Both the position numbers and the translations under genes were made by a program. The notes under the pieces are model-generated. The model searched no databases and was not told the DNA's origin. It saw only the letters and a program-made list of their open reading frames with translations. A DNA stretch of 64,000 bases from Pycnococcus provasolii. Taxonomy: Eukaryota > Chlorophyta > Pseudoscourfieldiophyceae > Pseudoscourfieldiales > Pycnococcaceae. This document shows, in pieces, positions 30,773-39,521 of this stretch; position 1 is the first letter of the stretch; each line of letters begins with the position of its first letter. The stretch is from contig OW568898.1 in assembly GCA_938743325.2 (NCBI GenBank), positions 124,189 to 188,188 of the forward strand, read 5' to 3'.

Positions 30773-31275
30773 ACGCACGCCGGTGTTCCCGCGGCATTCC
30801 AGCTGCAGACCGTTGACTAGTACGGCAACCTGCGAACGCAGGGTGGCGAGACGAACTTCGCGATGCGCCAGCAACGGCGTCGTCGACTTCCAGGGCGGTG
30901 CGTTTGGCATCGACCCCACGAGCGACTTTGCGATGAGCCTCTGGTTCCGCGCGAGTGAGAGCGTTCACGAGTACACGACGCTGGCGTCTCGCGGCACGGT
31001 GCTCGGCGGCTGGGCCTCCGGAGGCCAGTTCCAGGTTGCTTGGACGGCGGCTGGAGGCTTAGGATTCCACGTTACCGTGAACCAGGCGGCTGGAGGCTTA
31101 GGATTCCACGTTACCGTGAACCAGGCTGCCGCGCCGACGAGCGCGCACACGCACGGGCAGTACAACGACGGTGCCTGGCACAACGTCGTGGTCACGTACA
31201 GCCCCGCACGTCAGCGCGATCCGAATCTACGTGGACGGCGTGCTGCCTACCCCGAATTAAGATTTGAGTAAAACG

Positions 31276-31309
31276 AAACCCTAACCATAACCCTAGCAGT
31301 AACCCTAAC
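31276..31309. promoter_or_regulatory. Telobox-like AACCCTAA cluster
   Basis: Three CCCTAA/CCCTAG words (GAAACCCTAACC, TAACCCTAG, TAACCCTAAC) about 540 bp upstream of the IWS1 start. Confidence 0.4.
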
Positions 31310-31842
31310 ACCTATACTTTGTCCAAAATTCCGAAAAAACACCTATACTTTGTCTTTTTCTCGTAATTATGGCGGGGATACCACTATTAGAAGAGACCCC
31401 CGGGGCGTCGTAAGTCCTACAGGTACCTCGATGGTTCAAGACGTATTTCCGACAGCTAGTCAAGACGTATTTCCGACAGCTAGTCAAGACGTGTCGTCCA
31501 GTTCTCCTTCCCTTCCCTTCCCCCCCCTTCCCTTCCCTTCCCTTCCCTATCGTAGTTCACTTCGCTGCACTTCACTTCAGGGCGTGTGCCTGATGATGGT
31601 CTGGTGGAGCACTCACAATTCACATACACACATGAAAACGTGAGTGAGTGCGTCGACGTTTGCTTTGCTTTGCTTTTGAACCGCCTCACTTCAAGTCTCT
31701 CCAGCTCTGCATTTCGTTCGCGCGCGTATTTGTCAGCCGCTCCTCCGTTCCTTGTTCATTCTTCATTCGAGCGCGCATACCGCCGCACCCTACTACTTCG
31801 CACGTCATTCTCTACTCGTTTGAAAGAAAGTTGGAGGAAGCT
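31310..31842. other. IWS1 5' flank with tandem repeats
   Basis: ACACCTATACTTTGTC occurs twice (near 31309 and 31341). A 24-bp unit TCAAGACGTATTTCCGACAG(CTAG) repeats about 2.4 times at 31436-31492. A CCCTTCC tract follows at 31505-31550. The reading frame of IWS1 is open through the last 195 bp, but the preferred start is 31843. Confidence 0.6.
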
Positions 31843-33036
31843 ATGGCGCCAAAGACGGCTCAGGAGCAGAGTGGCAGCGCCGCCAATAATGGCGACAACA
31901 AGTACACCACCTCCATCACCACCAGCAACGACAACGCGAACAGCGTGCTCAACCCTCACGCGCTTCCGTTCACGGACTTGCCCACGCTGCTCGCGGATCT
32001 GTGCGTGTTTGGGTCTAACAACGATGAAGACCGGCACTTTATCGACGACGCGGACGATGATCAGCGAAAGGAAAAGTACGGCGACGACGGAGAAACCTCG
32101 GAGGAGGACGACGACGACGTGCGACGTGCGCCGCAAGCAGAGGAGGCTGAGGAGGAAGAAGCGGGCGTCGAGCGCATCTTCATCAAGGGTGGAAATAAAA
32201 AGAAGAAGAAGGAGAAAACGGCAGAGGAGGTGAAGGATATGGTCATCGACCTGCTCACGAAGATGGAAATGGCGGCTGGCAAGGATGAAAAGAGCAACCA
32301 AGAACAGAAGCCTTGTATCGCAAAGCTGGGACTGATGAACATGGTATACGAGCAGCTTACGAAAAGGAAGTACCAGGCTAAGTACCTCGACCACGGCGTG
32401 CTTGGCGTTCTCAAAGAGTGGCTGAAGCCGATGCCAGATGGAAGCTTGCCTAACGTCTTGGTGCGAACGAAGGTGCTGGGCATTCTCGAGGCGCTACCCA
32501 TCAACCTCGAGTTACCTGATCGCAAGGAACAGCTGAGGTCAAGCCAGCTTGGTAAGCTCGTCATGTTTCTCTCCAAAAATAAGGATGAGACGCCTGACAA
32601 CAGAAAAAGGGCGAAGCAGCTCGTGCAGCGATGGGCACGACCAATTTTTGAGCTGTCGACGAGGTATGCGGACATGAAGGCGACGGAACGTGTGGACTTA
32701 TCCGCTTCGGCTGCCGAGACGGCGGCAGCGGCTGGTGGCGGCGTTGTCGCCGTGCCCAAGCCGGGAGACAGCCCAAGCCGGGACTTCTTACAGCCCAAGC
32801 CGGGAGATATGGGGTACCGTCTGCACGCCGCGGTGCCCATGCCATCTAAATTGGACTACTCGTATGAGCCCACGAACAACCAAAACATGGAAGAAAGGAT
32901 GCGTGCGCGTGGGACTACGAAGGAGGCGATGTCGCGCCTACAGAAAACACTGAAGGACAAGAGCATACGAAAACGACAGTCAACACGTGATGCCATTGCC
33001 AAGGTGAGCATTGAAGGACGTAACATGCACACATGA
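31843..33036 (+). CDS. IWS1: IWS1/Spn1 transcription elongation factor
   Basis: Partner of Spt6 in RNA polymerase II elongation. 397 aa from MAPKTAQEQSG. An acidic, Asp/Glu-rich N-terminus (FTDLPTLLADLCVFG..., then DDDD/EEED runs) precedes the conserved TFIIS-N-terminal-like core (about 120-265): YLDHGVLGVLKEWLKPMPDG, NVLVRTKVLGILEALPI, LGKLVMFLSKNKDETPDNR, QLVQRWARPIFELSTRY. The conserved C-terminal segment (MEERMRARGTTKEAMSRLQK) is also present. A short PKPGD repeat interrupts the linker. This is an apparently complete gene inside the otherwise rearranged block. Ends in TGA. Confidence 0.94.
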   Translation: MAPKTAQEQSGSAANNGDNKYTTSITTSNDNANSVLNPHALPFTDLPTLLADLCVFGSNNDEDRHFIDDADDDQRKEKYGDDGETSEEDDDDVRRAPQAEEAEEEEAGVERIFIKGGNKKKKKEKTAEEVKDMVIDLLTKMEMAAGKDEKSNQEQKPCIAKLGLMNMVYEQLTKRKYQAKYLDHGVLGVLKEWLKPMPDGSLPNVLVRTKVLGILEALPINLELPDRKEQLRSSQLGKLVMFLSKNKDETPDNRKRAKQLVQRWARPIFELSTRYADMKATERVDLSASAAETAAAAGGGVVAVPKPGDSPSRDFLQPKPGDMGYRLHAAVPMPSKLDYSYEPTNNQNMEERMRARGTTKEAMSRLQKTLKDKSIRKRQSTRDAIAKVSIEGRNMHT

Positions 33037-33110
33037 CTTGGTTTTGGTGAGAACAAAGAGAATCATTGTTGTAATTTTTTTGGTTTCGTGTGTAAATGAA
33101 GAGATGTGTG

Positions 33111-33626
33111 TCATGCTCGAAGCCACGGGTCGTCAGCCGCCGTCGCAACATCAGGTCGATCTTCCTGATGATAGCTCAGGCACCTCCGAATGAATTCCTT
33201 CGCATGTTCACTGATGTGCCCAGATTTGGGAGGAAACTGAACACCCTTGCGTGCCTCCGCCGCGATTGAACCTTCGCGGAGAATCGTCTCCTGGCTCTGC
33301 CCGTGTGCGAATGGCCGTTCGCCAAAAAGCGCCTGGTACGTGAGCACGCCGGCACTCCAGACGTCAACCTTCGAGCTAATTTGCGGCGGTGCGGTGCCCG
33401 CGGCAAGCTCACCGGTGCCTGGGAAGCACTCTGGCGGCAGGTACCAGTACGTTCCCACGCCCACGGAAGTCAGCTCGATGCGCGACGGCATCGCGCTTGC
33501 CGCAAACGTGCTGAGCGACGAAGTGCCAGGTACTGACACGATGCCATTCGCTGTCAAGCCTCTTCTTCTGCGACGTGACGTAGTCCTGGAAGCGCACGAT
33601 TGTCTCCGACGAGAAGGAGAACCCAA
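33111..33626 (-). pseudogene. TLK: Tousled-like kinase, C-terminal lobe only
   Basis: About 140 residues match TLK subdomains [25 protein letters not shown] (activation segment/PPE), [48 protein letters not shown], natural end AADDPWLRA plus TGA. The glycine loop, catalytic loop and DFG are absent. To its 5' side the same strand switches to EMG1 sequence in another frame at about 33590. A matching N-lobe lies ~4 kb upstream on the same strand (37804-38997). The piece cannot be an active kinase by itself. Confidence 0.85.
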
Positions 33627-34104
33627 CGCGAGGCACGTTGACGGGCAGGTGCTTGGTGATGGGGTGCTTGATCACCTTGAGCAGTTTGTCTGGTCCGTTG
33701 GAGGCGCGGATGGACAGTTTCTGCAGCAGCTGCACCATGAGACCGCAGAAGCGCTTGAACGTGCGTGGAATGCGTACAGATGGGTTGACGCTGATGAGCA
33801 CGTTCTTCTGTGTGTGCACGTAAACCGCGCTGACGCGCCCAGCCTTGTTCAGGGGGCTGTCGAGTATCTGTAGAAGCGTTTGGTGCACGATATCAGGTCG
33901 GTAGTCGCTCGGGTCACGCTTATGCCGCTTGAGAAAAGTCGCGTGGTCGTCGCAATTCAGAAGTTGGTATCCCTTTCCCACCTTTGCCGTTTCGAGCGAC
34001 GCCTTCTCGAGGCAGAACACCACCTTTCCTTGTCCACTGATTCCGCGCGGCACTTGCTGGGATGCGCTTGCACCTGCTCCTCCTCCGTTCGCCGTCGACG
34101 GCAC
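33590..34104 (-). pseudogene. EMG1: EMG1/Nep1 ribosome-biogenesis methyltransferase fragment
   Basis: SPOUT-class enzyme that methylates pseudouridine in 18S rRNA. Clear hallmarks: [100 protein letters not shown]. It stops being recognisable after VGFSFSS; the C-terminal ~55 residues that complete the cofactor pocket are missing, replaced by the TLK C-lobe. No ATG opens this frame, and upstream it abuts a coiled-coil ORF. It is truncated at both ends. Confidence 0.9.
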
Positions 34105-35432
34105 GTCGAGCGCGTCGACGTCGTCATCGTCGTCCTCCTCCTCCGAATCTCCGAACTCGGTTTGGCGGCAGCAGCCTCATGATCAGATTGATGATCCACC
34201 TCAGCTGCTGGTGCAGGTGCTGGTGCAGGTGCCTGCACCTCCAGTGTGACAGAAGCTTCCTCCTCTCGGAGTCTGTCTCCATTCGCCAAATCGATGATCG
34301 TTCCATTCTGCATCTGCTCGACACGCTGTCCGATGGCGTGTACGAGCTCGTTCATCCTGAGTGGGCCCGGCAGCCGCGGCAGCCCCCTCCCTCTCCGCTT
34401 CCTCGATGCGGCGTCGCCAGTGCCCATTCTCCTCCTGCAGGAGAGCCTGTCGGCGCTGCTCGACCTCAGCCTTGCGGCGCGCTTCAAATCTCCGCGGCGC
34501 GCCGCTTCCTGGCCTCTTCCTCCACGCACAGCTTTTTCCTCCTCGCACTGGCGAACCTCCTCCTCCTTTCTCTTGCGCTCCTCCTCCTCACACGGGCGCC
34601 GCTGCTCCTTCTCCTCCTTCTGCATTCTCTTCTTGGCTTCGTTTTTCTTCTTTGCCGCCTTCTTCTCCGCAGCTTGCTTGTCCTTCTCAAGATCTTCGAG
34701 ACCAAGCACGTCAGCTTCCGCCGCAACCGCCTTCTTCGCGGCATGCTCCGAAGCTGTCGCCTCGATGCGCACGTGCAGGTACGGCAAGATCAGGTGCTGG
34801 CTCACCTCCGCGCCAAGGTCAACGCACAGGATATTCGTCAGCAGCAGCTCCTGGTGCGTGAGAGCAGCCTGTTCAACTTCGATCTTGTTGTTGATCTCCT
34901 TGATCTACTCCTTGATCCAGTTGAAGAAGTTAAAGTCATCCTCGTCGCTGTAGAGCTGCGAGTGGATGCTCTCGTGGAACTTGCGCCTCGTGCGCTCAAG
35001 CCTCGCCTCGCGCTCCTCCATCGCGCTTTTTCGCGCCTGCGCCGCGGCGTTGGCGGTGGATGCCTCGTCGCCGCCCGCCGCGGCGGCAGCAGCCGCCTGC
35101 GCCTGCGCCTCGATCGCAGCCGCCTGAGCACTGGGATCCTCGGAGATGTCCTGCATCATTCGATGCACGCTCAGCCGCCACGCGCTGAGCTGCTGGCACT
35201 CGCGGTCGCTAGCCTGCTCCCGCCTCTCGAGAACCTCCTGCTCGTGCACGAGTCGCTGCAACCGCTGGCTGTGCTCGTGCAGCGCGTCGAGCAGCTCCAC
35301 CTGCTCCTCGTGCGCCGCGTCCACCAACGCCGCACGATGGCGCTCGAGCTCAGCGGCGTTGCGGAACGCTCCTCCCTCGCTCTGCCGCGACGCGCGCTTC
35401 GCCTCCTGCAGCTGTTGCTGAAGGCGCTTGAA
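33957..35432 (-). pseudogene. Coiled-coil protein ORF, interrupted by one in-frame TAG
   Basis: A charged, heptad-rich protein in one frame: EFKRLQQQLQEAKRASRQ near 35430, a long coiled coil to ~34960, the segment SDEDDFNFFNWIKE, a TAG codon at 34905-34907, then IKEINNKIEVEQAALTHQ and a Glu/Lys/Arg-rich tail (EKKAAKKKNEAKKRMQKEEK). The sequence on both sides of the TAG fits one protein, with Glu expected at that position. The distal end overlaps the EMG1 fragment in a different frame. The family is not recognised, though the style resembles plant USP/DUF629-type proteins. Confidence 0.55.
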
Positions 35433-35543
35433 CTCCGGCTCGCAGATCCACAGCAGAAACATGGTCAGCACCGGCGTGAACGCCTTGAGCATCTGCACGA
35501 AACCAACGCTGAGGTAGAGGTATGCAGCGTTGCCCGTGTACAA
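35433..35543 (-). pseudogene. Triose-phosphate/nucleotide-sugar translocator (TPT/DMT) fragment
   Basis: About 36 residues, YTGNAAYLYLSVGFVQMLKA followed by FTPVLTMFLLW, match a conserved transmembrane segment of plant TPT-family antiporters. They are fused in frame to the coiled-coil ORF at about 35432. Nothing else of a transporter is present. Too short for certainty but the signature is characteristic. Confidence 0.65.
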
Positions 35544-35561
35544 CGGTGAGTGCTCGCCGAG

Positions 35562-35756
35562 TCATTCACGCACGAGATCTTTGTCATCCGCGAGAGAGCG
35601 CAAGAAAGCCTGAGTCGCACGTACATGTGCACGAGATATCGTGCCATGTGCATCTGACATTTCCCTCTCCTCATCCAGCGCCGCTACCTCGTGAACTATG
35701 TCAAAGCGCCCTCGTACTGCCATTTGCTCGCTGGCAATTGCCGCGAAACTGAGCAC
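35562..35756 (-). CDS. Short ORF, unrecognised
   Basis: 64 aa (MLSFAAIASEQMAVRGRFDI...ATQAFLRSLADDKDLVRE), helical and of ordinary composition, in the same frame as the translocator fragment downstream but ended by TGA. It may be another severed gene piece. No family recognised. Confidence 0.3.
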   Translation of the reverse strand: MLSFAAIASEQMAVRGRFDIVHEVAALDEEREMSDAHGTISRAHVRATQAFLRSLADDKDLVRE

Positions 35757-36227
35757 TTGCCGTCGTCGCTGTCTTCAAACGCCTCCACATGACGCCTCCC
35801 ATGACGCCCTTTTCGTGACGCTCCAGTCATTCGGCTGTTCGACTGTTCGGTTCACGTGTAAGCGCACGTGAAGGAAGTATGCGAAGCATAGAGAGAGGTG
35901 AGCTCAGAACGTGTGTGTGGCGTAGTTGGTGTTGGTGTGGTACAACAAACCTTCGAGGTTCGGTGGATTTTCTGCGGGGATCCGGCGCTGGTGGCTTCCC
36001 ACCAAGGATATATATATATATATATTTTTAAACCCCTAACCCTACTCAGGCGTTAGCAGGGTTGGGTTCTTCCCTTCCTTCCTTCGGGCGGGCGGGCGGG
36101 CTCCCTTCTCCTGCCGCGGCCTGGGCGTGGCATCCTGTGCTTTTGTCGCCGCACCTTGCGTCGACATCAAGCACTCGCGCGTCGGAGTTACGCGCAGAGG
36201 TCACTGTAGGACTGTGTCCACAGTTTC
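35757..36227. other. Intergenic with (TA)n and telobox-like word
   Basis: No gene seen. TA dinucleotide run at 36009-36025 and AACCCCTAACCC at 36030-36042, about 190 bp upstream of the next + strand ORF. Short GGGC repeats near 36085-36100. Confidence 0.5.
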
Positions 36228-36632
36228 ATGGCGGCACTTGGAGGCGCCGACCAACCCGGACTCGCAGATCAAATTCAGTTGCTCCGCGAGCAAAACAACC
36301 TGCTTGTGCAGCAGAACTTGCAGCTACAGCAGGGAAGGCCCGCGGCTAGGGTTCAACCGCAACCAGAGCGTCGTCGTTTTCTCGAGCCTCCCACGGAGGC
36401 AGACCTCGACGAACAGCGTCTGTACTTGATCCCCGCTACGCTTACGCGCGGGCCGAATTCGCACTGCCTTCCCATCCCCAATGCACCGAGCGATAACGGT
36501 TTCACGGGGGGAAGCCGGCCCATGCAAGATAGGATCCCCGAATCCCCAATGCACCGAGCGATAACGGTTTCACGGGGGGAAGCCGGCCCATGCAAGATAG
36601 GATCCCCGAATCCCCAATGCACCGAGCGATAA
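36228..36632 (+). CDS. Short coiled-coil ORF ending in a 68-bp repeat, unrecognised
   Basis: 134 aa. The N-terminus has a Gln/Leu-rich helix (LADQIQLLREQNNLLVQQNL). The rest is Arg/Pro-rich, and the last ~50 residues are translated from a 68-bp tandem repeat in changing frames, so the natural 3' end has probably been lost. No family recognised. Confidence 0.35.
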   Translation: MAALGGADQPGLADQIQLLREQNNLLVQQNLQLQQGRPAARVQPQPERRRFLEPPTEADLDEQRLYLIPATLTRGPNSHCLPIPNAPSDNGFTGGSRPMQDRIPESPMHRAITVSRGEAGPCKIGSPNPQCTER

Positions 36633-36657
36633 CGGTTTCACGGGGGGAAGCCGGCCC
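36477..36657. repeat. 68-bp tandem repeat, ~2.7 copies
   Basis: Identical units beginning CCCCAATGCACCGAGCGATA at 36477, 36545 and 36613. The period is not a multiple of three, so each copy is read in a different frame. Confidence 0.9.
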
Positions 36658-37177
36658 CTTGGCTCTCTGCGACGCTCGCTTGTACTCACACCCTCCACGG
36701 CAGCGGCGGCGGCCTCTAGGCCGTCGTGTGTTGGTGTTGGTGGTGTTGCAAATGGTGTGGTGCTGGCCTTAATATGGGTGGTGGGTTCAAAGGGTTAGGC
36801 GCGACGACGCCTACGTCCGCAAATAAACAGCTGCCACCGCTTATGCCGGTGACGCCAGGGACGATGAGACTCGCCACACTCCCGTCGGTGGAAGGGCGCG
36901 GCCGAGGCGGATTCACACCCGCACGGAAAAACCAGACAAAGGGGTGCCTGAAACGCCCGCGGCAGCACCGGCACCGTACCACGAAAGCAGCAGTGTCGCA
37001 GCCACGCCGGCGGCACACACAACTTCCGTGAGATTACAAGAGGTGCAAAAACAACACCAGCCGGTCGCTTGTCGTCGAGCAAGGCGGCAAGCGTGGCTGA
37101 CAATGTCGAGGTCGTACGGGTTGTACTGTTGTACTGCTCTGCGTGCGTTCGCGGCTGCTAAGGATGGAGTGAGGTAG
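36658..37177. other. Mixed region, overlapping short ORFs on both strands
   Basis: Short Gly/Pro/Arg-rich frames on + (36726-37031, 36944-37177). On the minus strand (36913-37254) a stretch LRQHLDSLEFIYLTPSLAAA...NPYDLDIV has the look of conserved protein and may be one more fragment, but I cannot assign it. Confidence 0.3.
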
Positions 37178-37774
37178 ATGAACTCGAGGCTGTCGAGGTG
37201 CTGGCGCAGCAGGTTGATGAACGAGTACCACGCGCGTGGCTCCGCGTCGTTCATGGCTGAGGTGAACCCGCGTGATTTCTACACCATGAGCAGCGCTGGT
37301 GTGACTCACTTCGTCGACGGCAGCGCGGACTTCACGCCGCTCGACCAGTTTGAGCGCGAGTACCACCTGCTGACTTTTGCGGAGGATGGCAAGCTTGTCG
37401 CGGGTGGCATGGAGGTAAGCTCGGTCTCGAATCCCAATGCTGACTACGGTGTGCCCAGTTTGTCTGGATGTGGGGCGACCGCTCGTGCGTACTCGAGGCT
37501 CTATGATAAAGGATTCTGTGTGACAATCTGCATTGGCAGGGCGGTCGGCATCGGGGCCTATCTGGCACGCCTTGGCCGCCGAACGATCCAGGTGGCTCAA
37601 ACGCCGATCATTTTGACGGGCCAGGCAGCTTTGAATAAGGTTCTTGGGAAAGATGTGTATGAGTCCAATGCCCAGCTCGGTGGTCCTCAGATCATGCATC
37701 AGAATCAGCCGCAGCCTCGGATGCCACATGCAATATTCGCGCGCCGTGCTCAGCACGAAATTCGACAAAATTAA
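37178..37774 (+). pseudogene. Chimeric ORF: dynein heavy chain fragment fused in frame to acetyl-CoA carboxylase fragment
   Basis: 198 aa. Residues ~14-66 (37217-37377) match axonemal/inner-arm dynein heavy chain linker sequence: NPRDFYTMSSAGVTHFVDG, SADFTPLDQFEREYHL. Residues 120-177 (37535-37710) match the carboxyltransferase domain of eukaryotic acetyl-CoA carboxylase: GRAVGIGAYLARLGRRTIQV, TPIILTGQAALNKVLGKDVY, SNAQLGGPQIM. The 50 residues between are unassigned. Both parents are very large proteins (over 2000 and over 4000 aa), so only small internal pieces are present, joined without breaking the frame. Confidence 0.8.
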
Positions 37775-37803
37775 CAAAATTCGAGTTACTAAAGAAATGT
37801 TAA

Positions 37804-38997
37804 TTAAGCTCGCCTGGCCCTCTTCGTCCTCCTAGATTCGTCGTTCGTCGCCGCATCCTTGTGACGTTTGGGTGTCGCAACGCGTTCCGGCAGCGGACCC
37901 GCGCGCAGGACGTGCTCGAGATCTGGTCCCTTGCACAGCTCAAGGATTGTGCAGAACGAGTCGGCATCAATCTCAAACACGTCGAGGTGTGCGACGACGT
38001 TCGCATGTCGCAGCCGCTTGTGGATGTTCACCTCGCGAATTGCGTGCTTGACGTAGGAAGCCTTGCGCTCCTCCTTCCACAGATTGCTCAGCTGATGAAG
38101 CTTGCACGCCACCTCGCGATTCTCCTTGAGATCCACGGCGTGCCACACCTCCGAAAATTCACCCTTGCCAATCAAGCTGAGCAGGAGATACCGCCCGTTG
38201 AGCATCGCCGGTTGTGACGCCGTCCATGTTGCGTGCGCGGGGAATGGCGCGGGCAGTGGTTGGATTGCCGCCAAGCCGCCGCCGCCGCCGCCACCTATGC
38301 TGCGTGTTCCACTTCCCAGGAATCGGCTCGCCTCCTCGTAGCGCTGGCGTCGCATCTCGTGAGCGAGCGCAATATTTTCTCTCTCGAGCCGATCGCGCTC
38401 CTCCTTGAGCGCCACCTCCTCGCGCGCAAGGCTACTTTGGCGAGCGCGAAGTGCCTCGGCAACCTCGCGAAGCGACGCTTCGTCTGCCGTGTTTGGTGGC
38501 GGAGGAGGAGGCATGGACTCTGTGTCCGCGGGACGCTGCTCCGTGGCAGCGGCACGCTCACGCAGTGCGCCTCGTCTTGCCTCGATTTCCGCGCGTCTGC
38601 GTTCGAGCTCCGCCTACTCGTCACTGAGACGGTACAGCTTCTGTGCGACGTCACGTACCGCCTCGCCATCTTCCCACACCTCGCGCAGTCCACCGCCCGT
38701 CATGCTGAGTCCTGTGCGAATGACTCCAGGCCTTCCAAGTCTCGAGACGCTCGCGTCCACGCGCCTCTTGCAGAGTTCCCGTCCGCACTCCGCGCCCCTG
38801 TGTGCGAATGCTGCGAGAAGCGTGGCTGCACGAGCCCCCCGTGCCTTACGCACGTCCAACTCCTTTTTCAGCTCGTCAACTTCCAACTTAGCAGACTCTG
38901 CCGTAGCCCGATTCGTTCTTGCCGCATCGCGGTGCGCGTCGCGGTCTCTTCTTAGGTTTTCGTTCTCCGCGCGTAATTTCGCCAGTTCCGCCTCCAT
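37804..38997 (-). pseudogene. TLK: Tousled-like kinase, coiled coil plus N-lobe, one in-frame TAG
   Basis: A coiled-coil region (MEAELAKLRAENENLRRDRD...KLYRLSDE) reaches a TAG at 38614-38616, then continues in frame (AELERRRAEIEARRGAL, a Pro/Gly linker, a second coiled coil) into a TLK N-lobe: NGRYLLLSLIGKGEFSEVW, VACKLHQLSNLWKEE, KHAIREVNIHKRLRHANV, VFEIDADSFCTILELCKGPD. After LRAGPLPER it diverges into a basic NLS-like tail (KRHKDAATNDESRRTKRARR) and TAA. Subdomains VI-XI are missing; a C-lobe lies at 33111-33590. Glu would fit at the TAG position. Not a functional kinase as it stands. Confidence 0.85.
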
Positions 38998-39521
38998 GGA
39001 AGACGCGTGCCTTTCCGCCGCATCGGCGCGCCGATGTGCCGCGTGAAGAGCTTCTAGGTCCTTTTCGTACGTATCTCTCGCAGCTGCCGCGGCGGCGCTC
39101 GTCGCCTGCTGAAAGTATGTGGATGTGTTATTTGTCGCGGCGGTGTGTGCGCCGGCGCCGGCAGCGGCGATGGCTGTGGTGGTGGGCGGCGTTGCCGCTC
39201 AGTCCGGCGGACGTTGCGGCGAAACGTGCCCGCCACGCGACCCGTTGCCTGCATTGCTTGGAATGAGCTGAAGAAGCCTTGCAAGTAAAGTTGCAAGTGC
39301 AGGGGGAAGTGGGAACCCGAAAAAAAAGGAAAGGGAAAACCCGAACTGCTACTTGTACTTGAAAACCCGAACTGCTAACCCCGAACGGGTTCTTTCTGCC
39401 TCTACTTTTCGATATTCGTTGATTTCTTTTTCCCCCTCCACTTCACAGTTAGGGGTTTGCACAACAACTATTATCAAGTTTTTTTACTGTTTCGTCTTTA
39501 ATCTTCAAAGTCATCACCCCT
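38998..39521. other. Intergenic, with AACCCCGAA motif
   Basis: AAAACCCGAACTGCT occurs twice (39341-39375) followed by AACCCCGAA at 39377-39385, in the 5' flank of the TLK-like ORF. TTGCAAGT words occur near 39280-39297. A minus-strand Pro-rich frame at 39054-39296 may be the real 5' end of the TLK piece in another frame. Confidence 0.45.

Larger units (their letters stand above)
24286..31262 (+). pseudogene. Degraded giant adhesin-like gene (cadherin-like, LamG, IPT/TIG, PA14, filamin domains)
   Basis: A ~7-kb tract of domain-coding sequence on one strand, interrupted repeatedly. In order: a cadherin/Ig-like tail (RYVPKQNAKG...SVYALD); a LamG-like fold (GQVGEVSFWSYARTRAEV); IPT/TIG domains (GGVLSITGSRLGPLGG; GGTTTITGTNFGPDTANL); the 771-bp unit amplified five times; another IPT; a PA14-like segment (TAGWYPITMHYSDNTGDAS); LamG; filamin-type Ig repeats; and a final LamG (SLWFRASESVHEYTTLAS) with an internal 39-bp duplication. 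Domain order suggests a large cell-surface or extracellular protein. At least several stops and frame changes occur, so it is a pseudogene unless the assembly is at fault. A ~130-bp structured insertion lies near 25075-25213. Confidence 0.75.

Noticed and set aside
29480-30919. 479-aa open frame on the minus strand
   Set aside because: Antisense to clear PA14/LamG/filamin-coding sequence; Arg/His/Val-rich without any domain.
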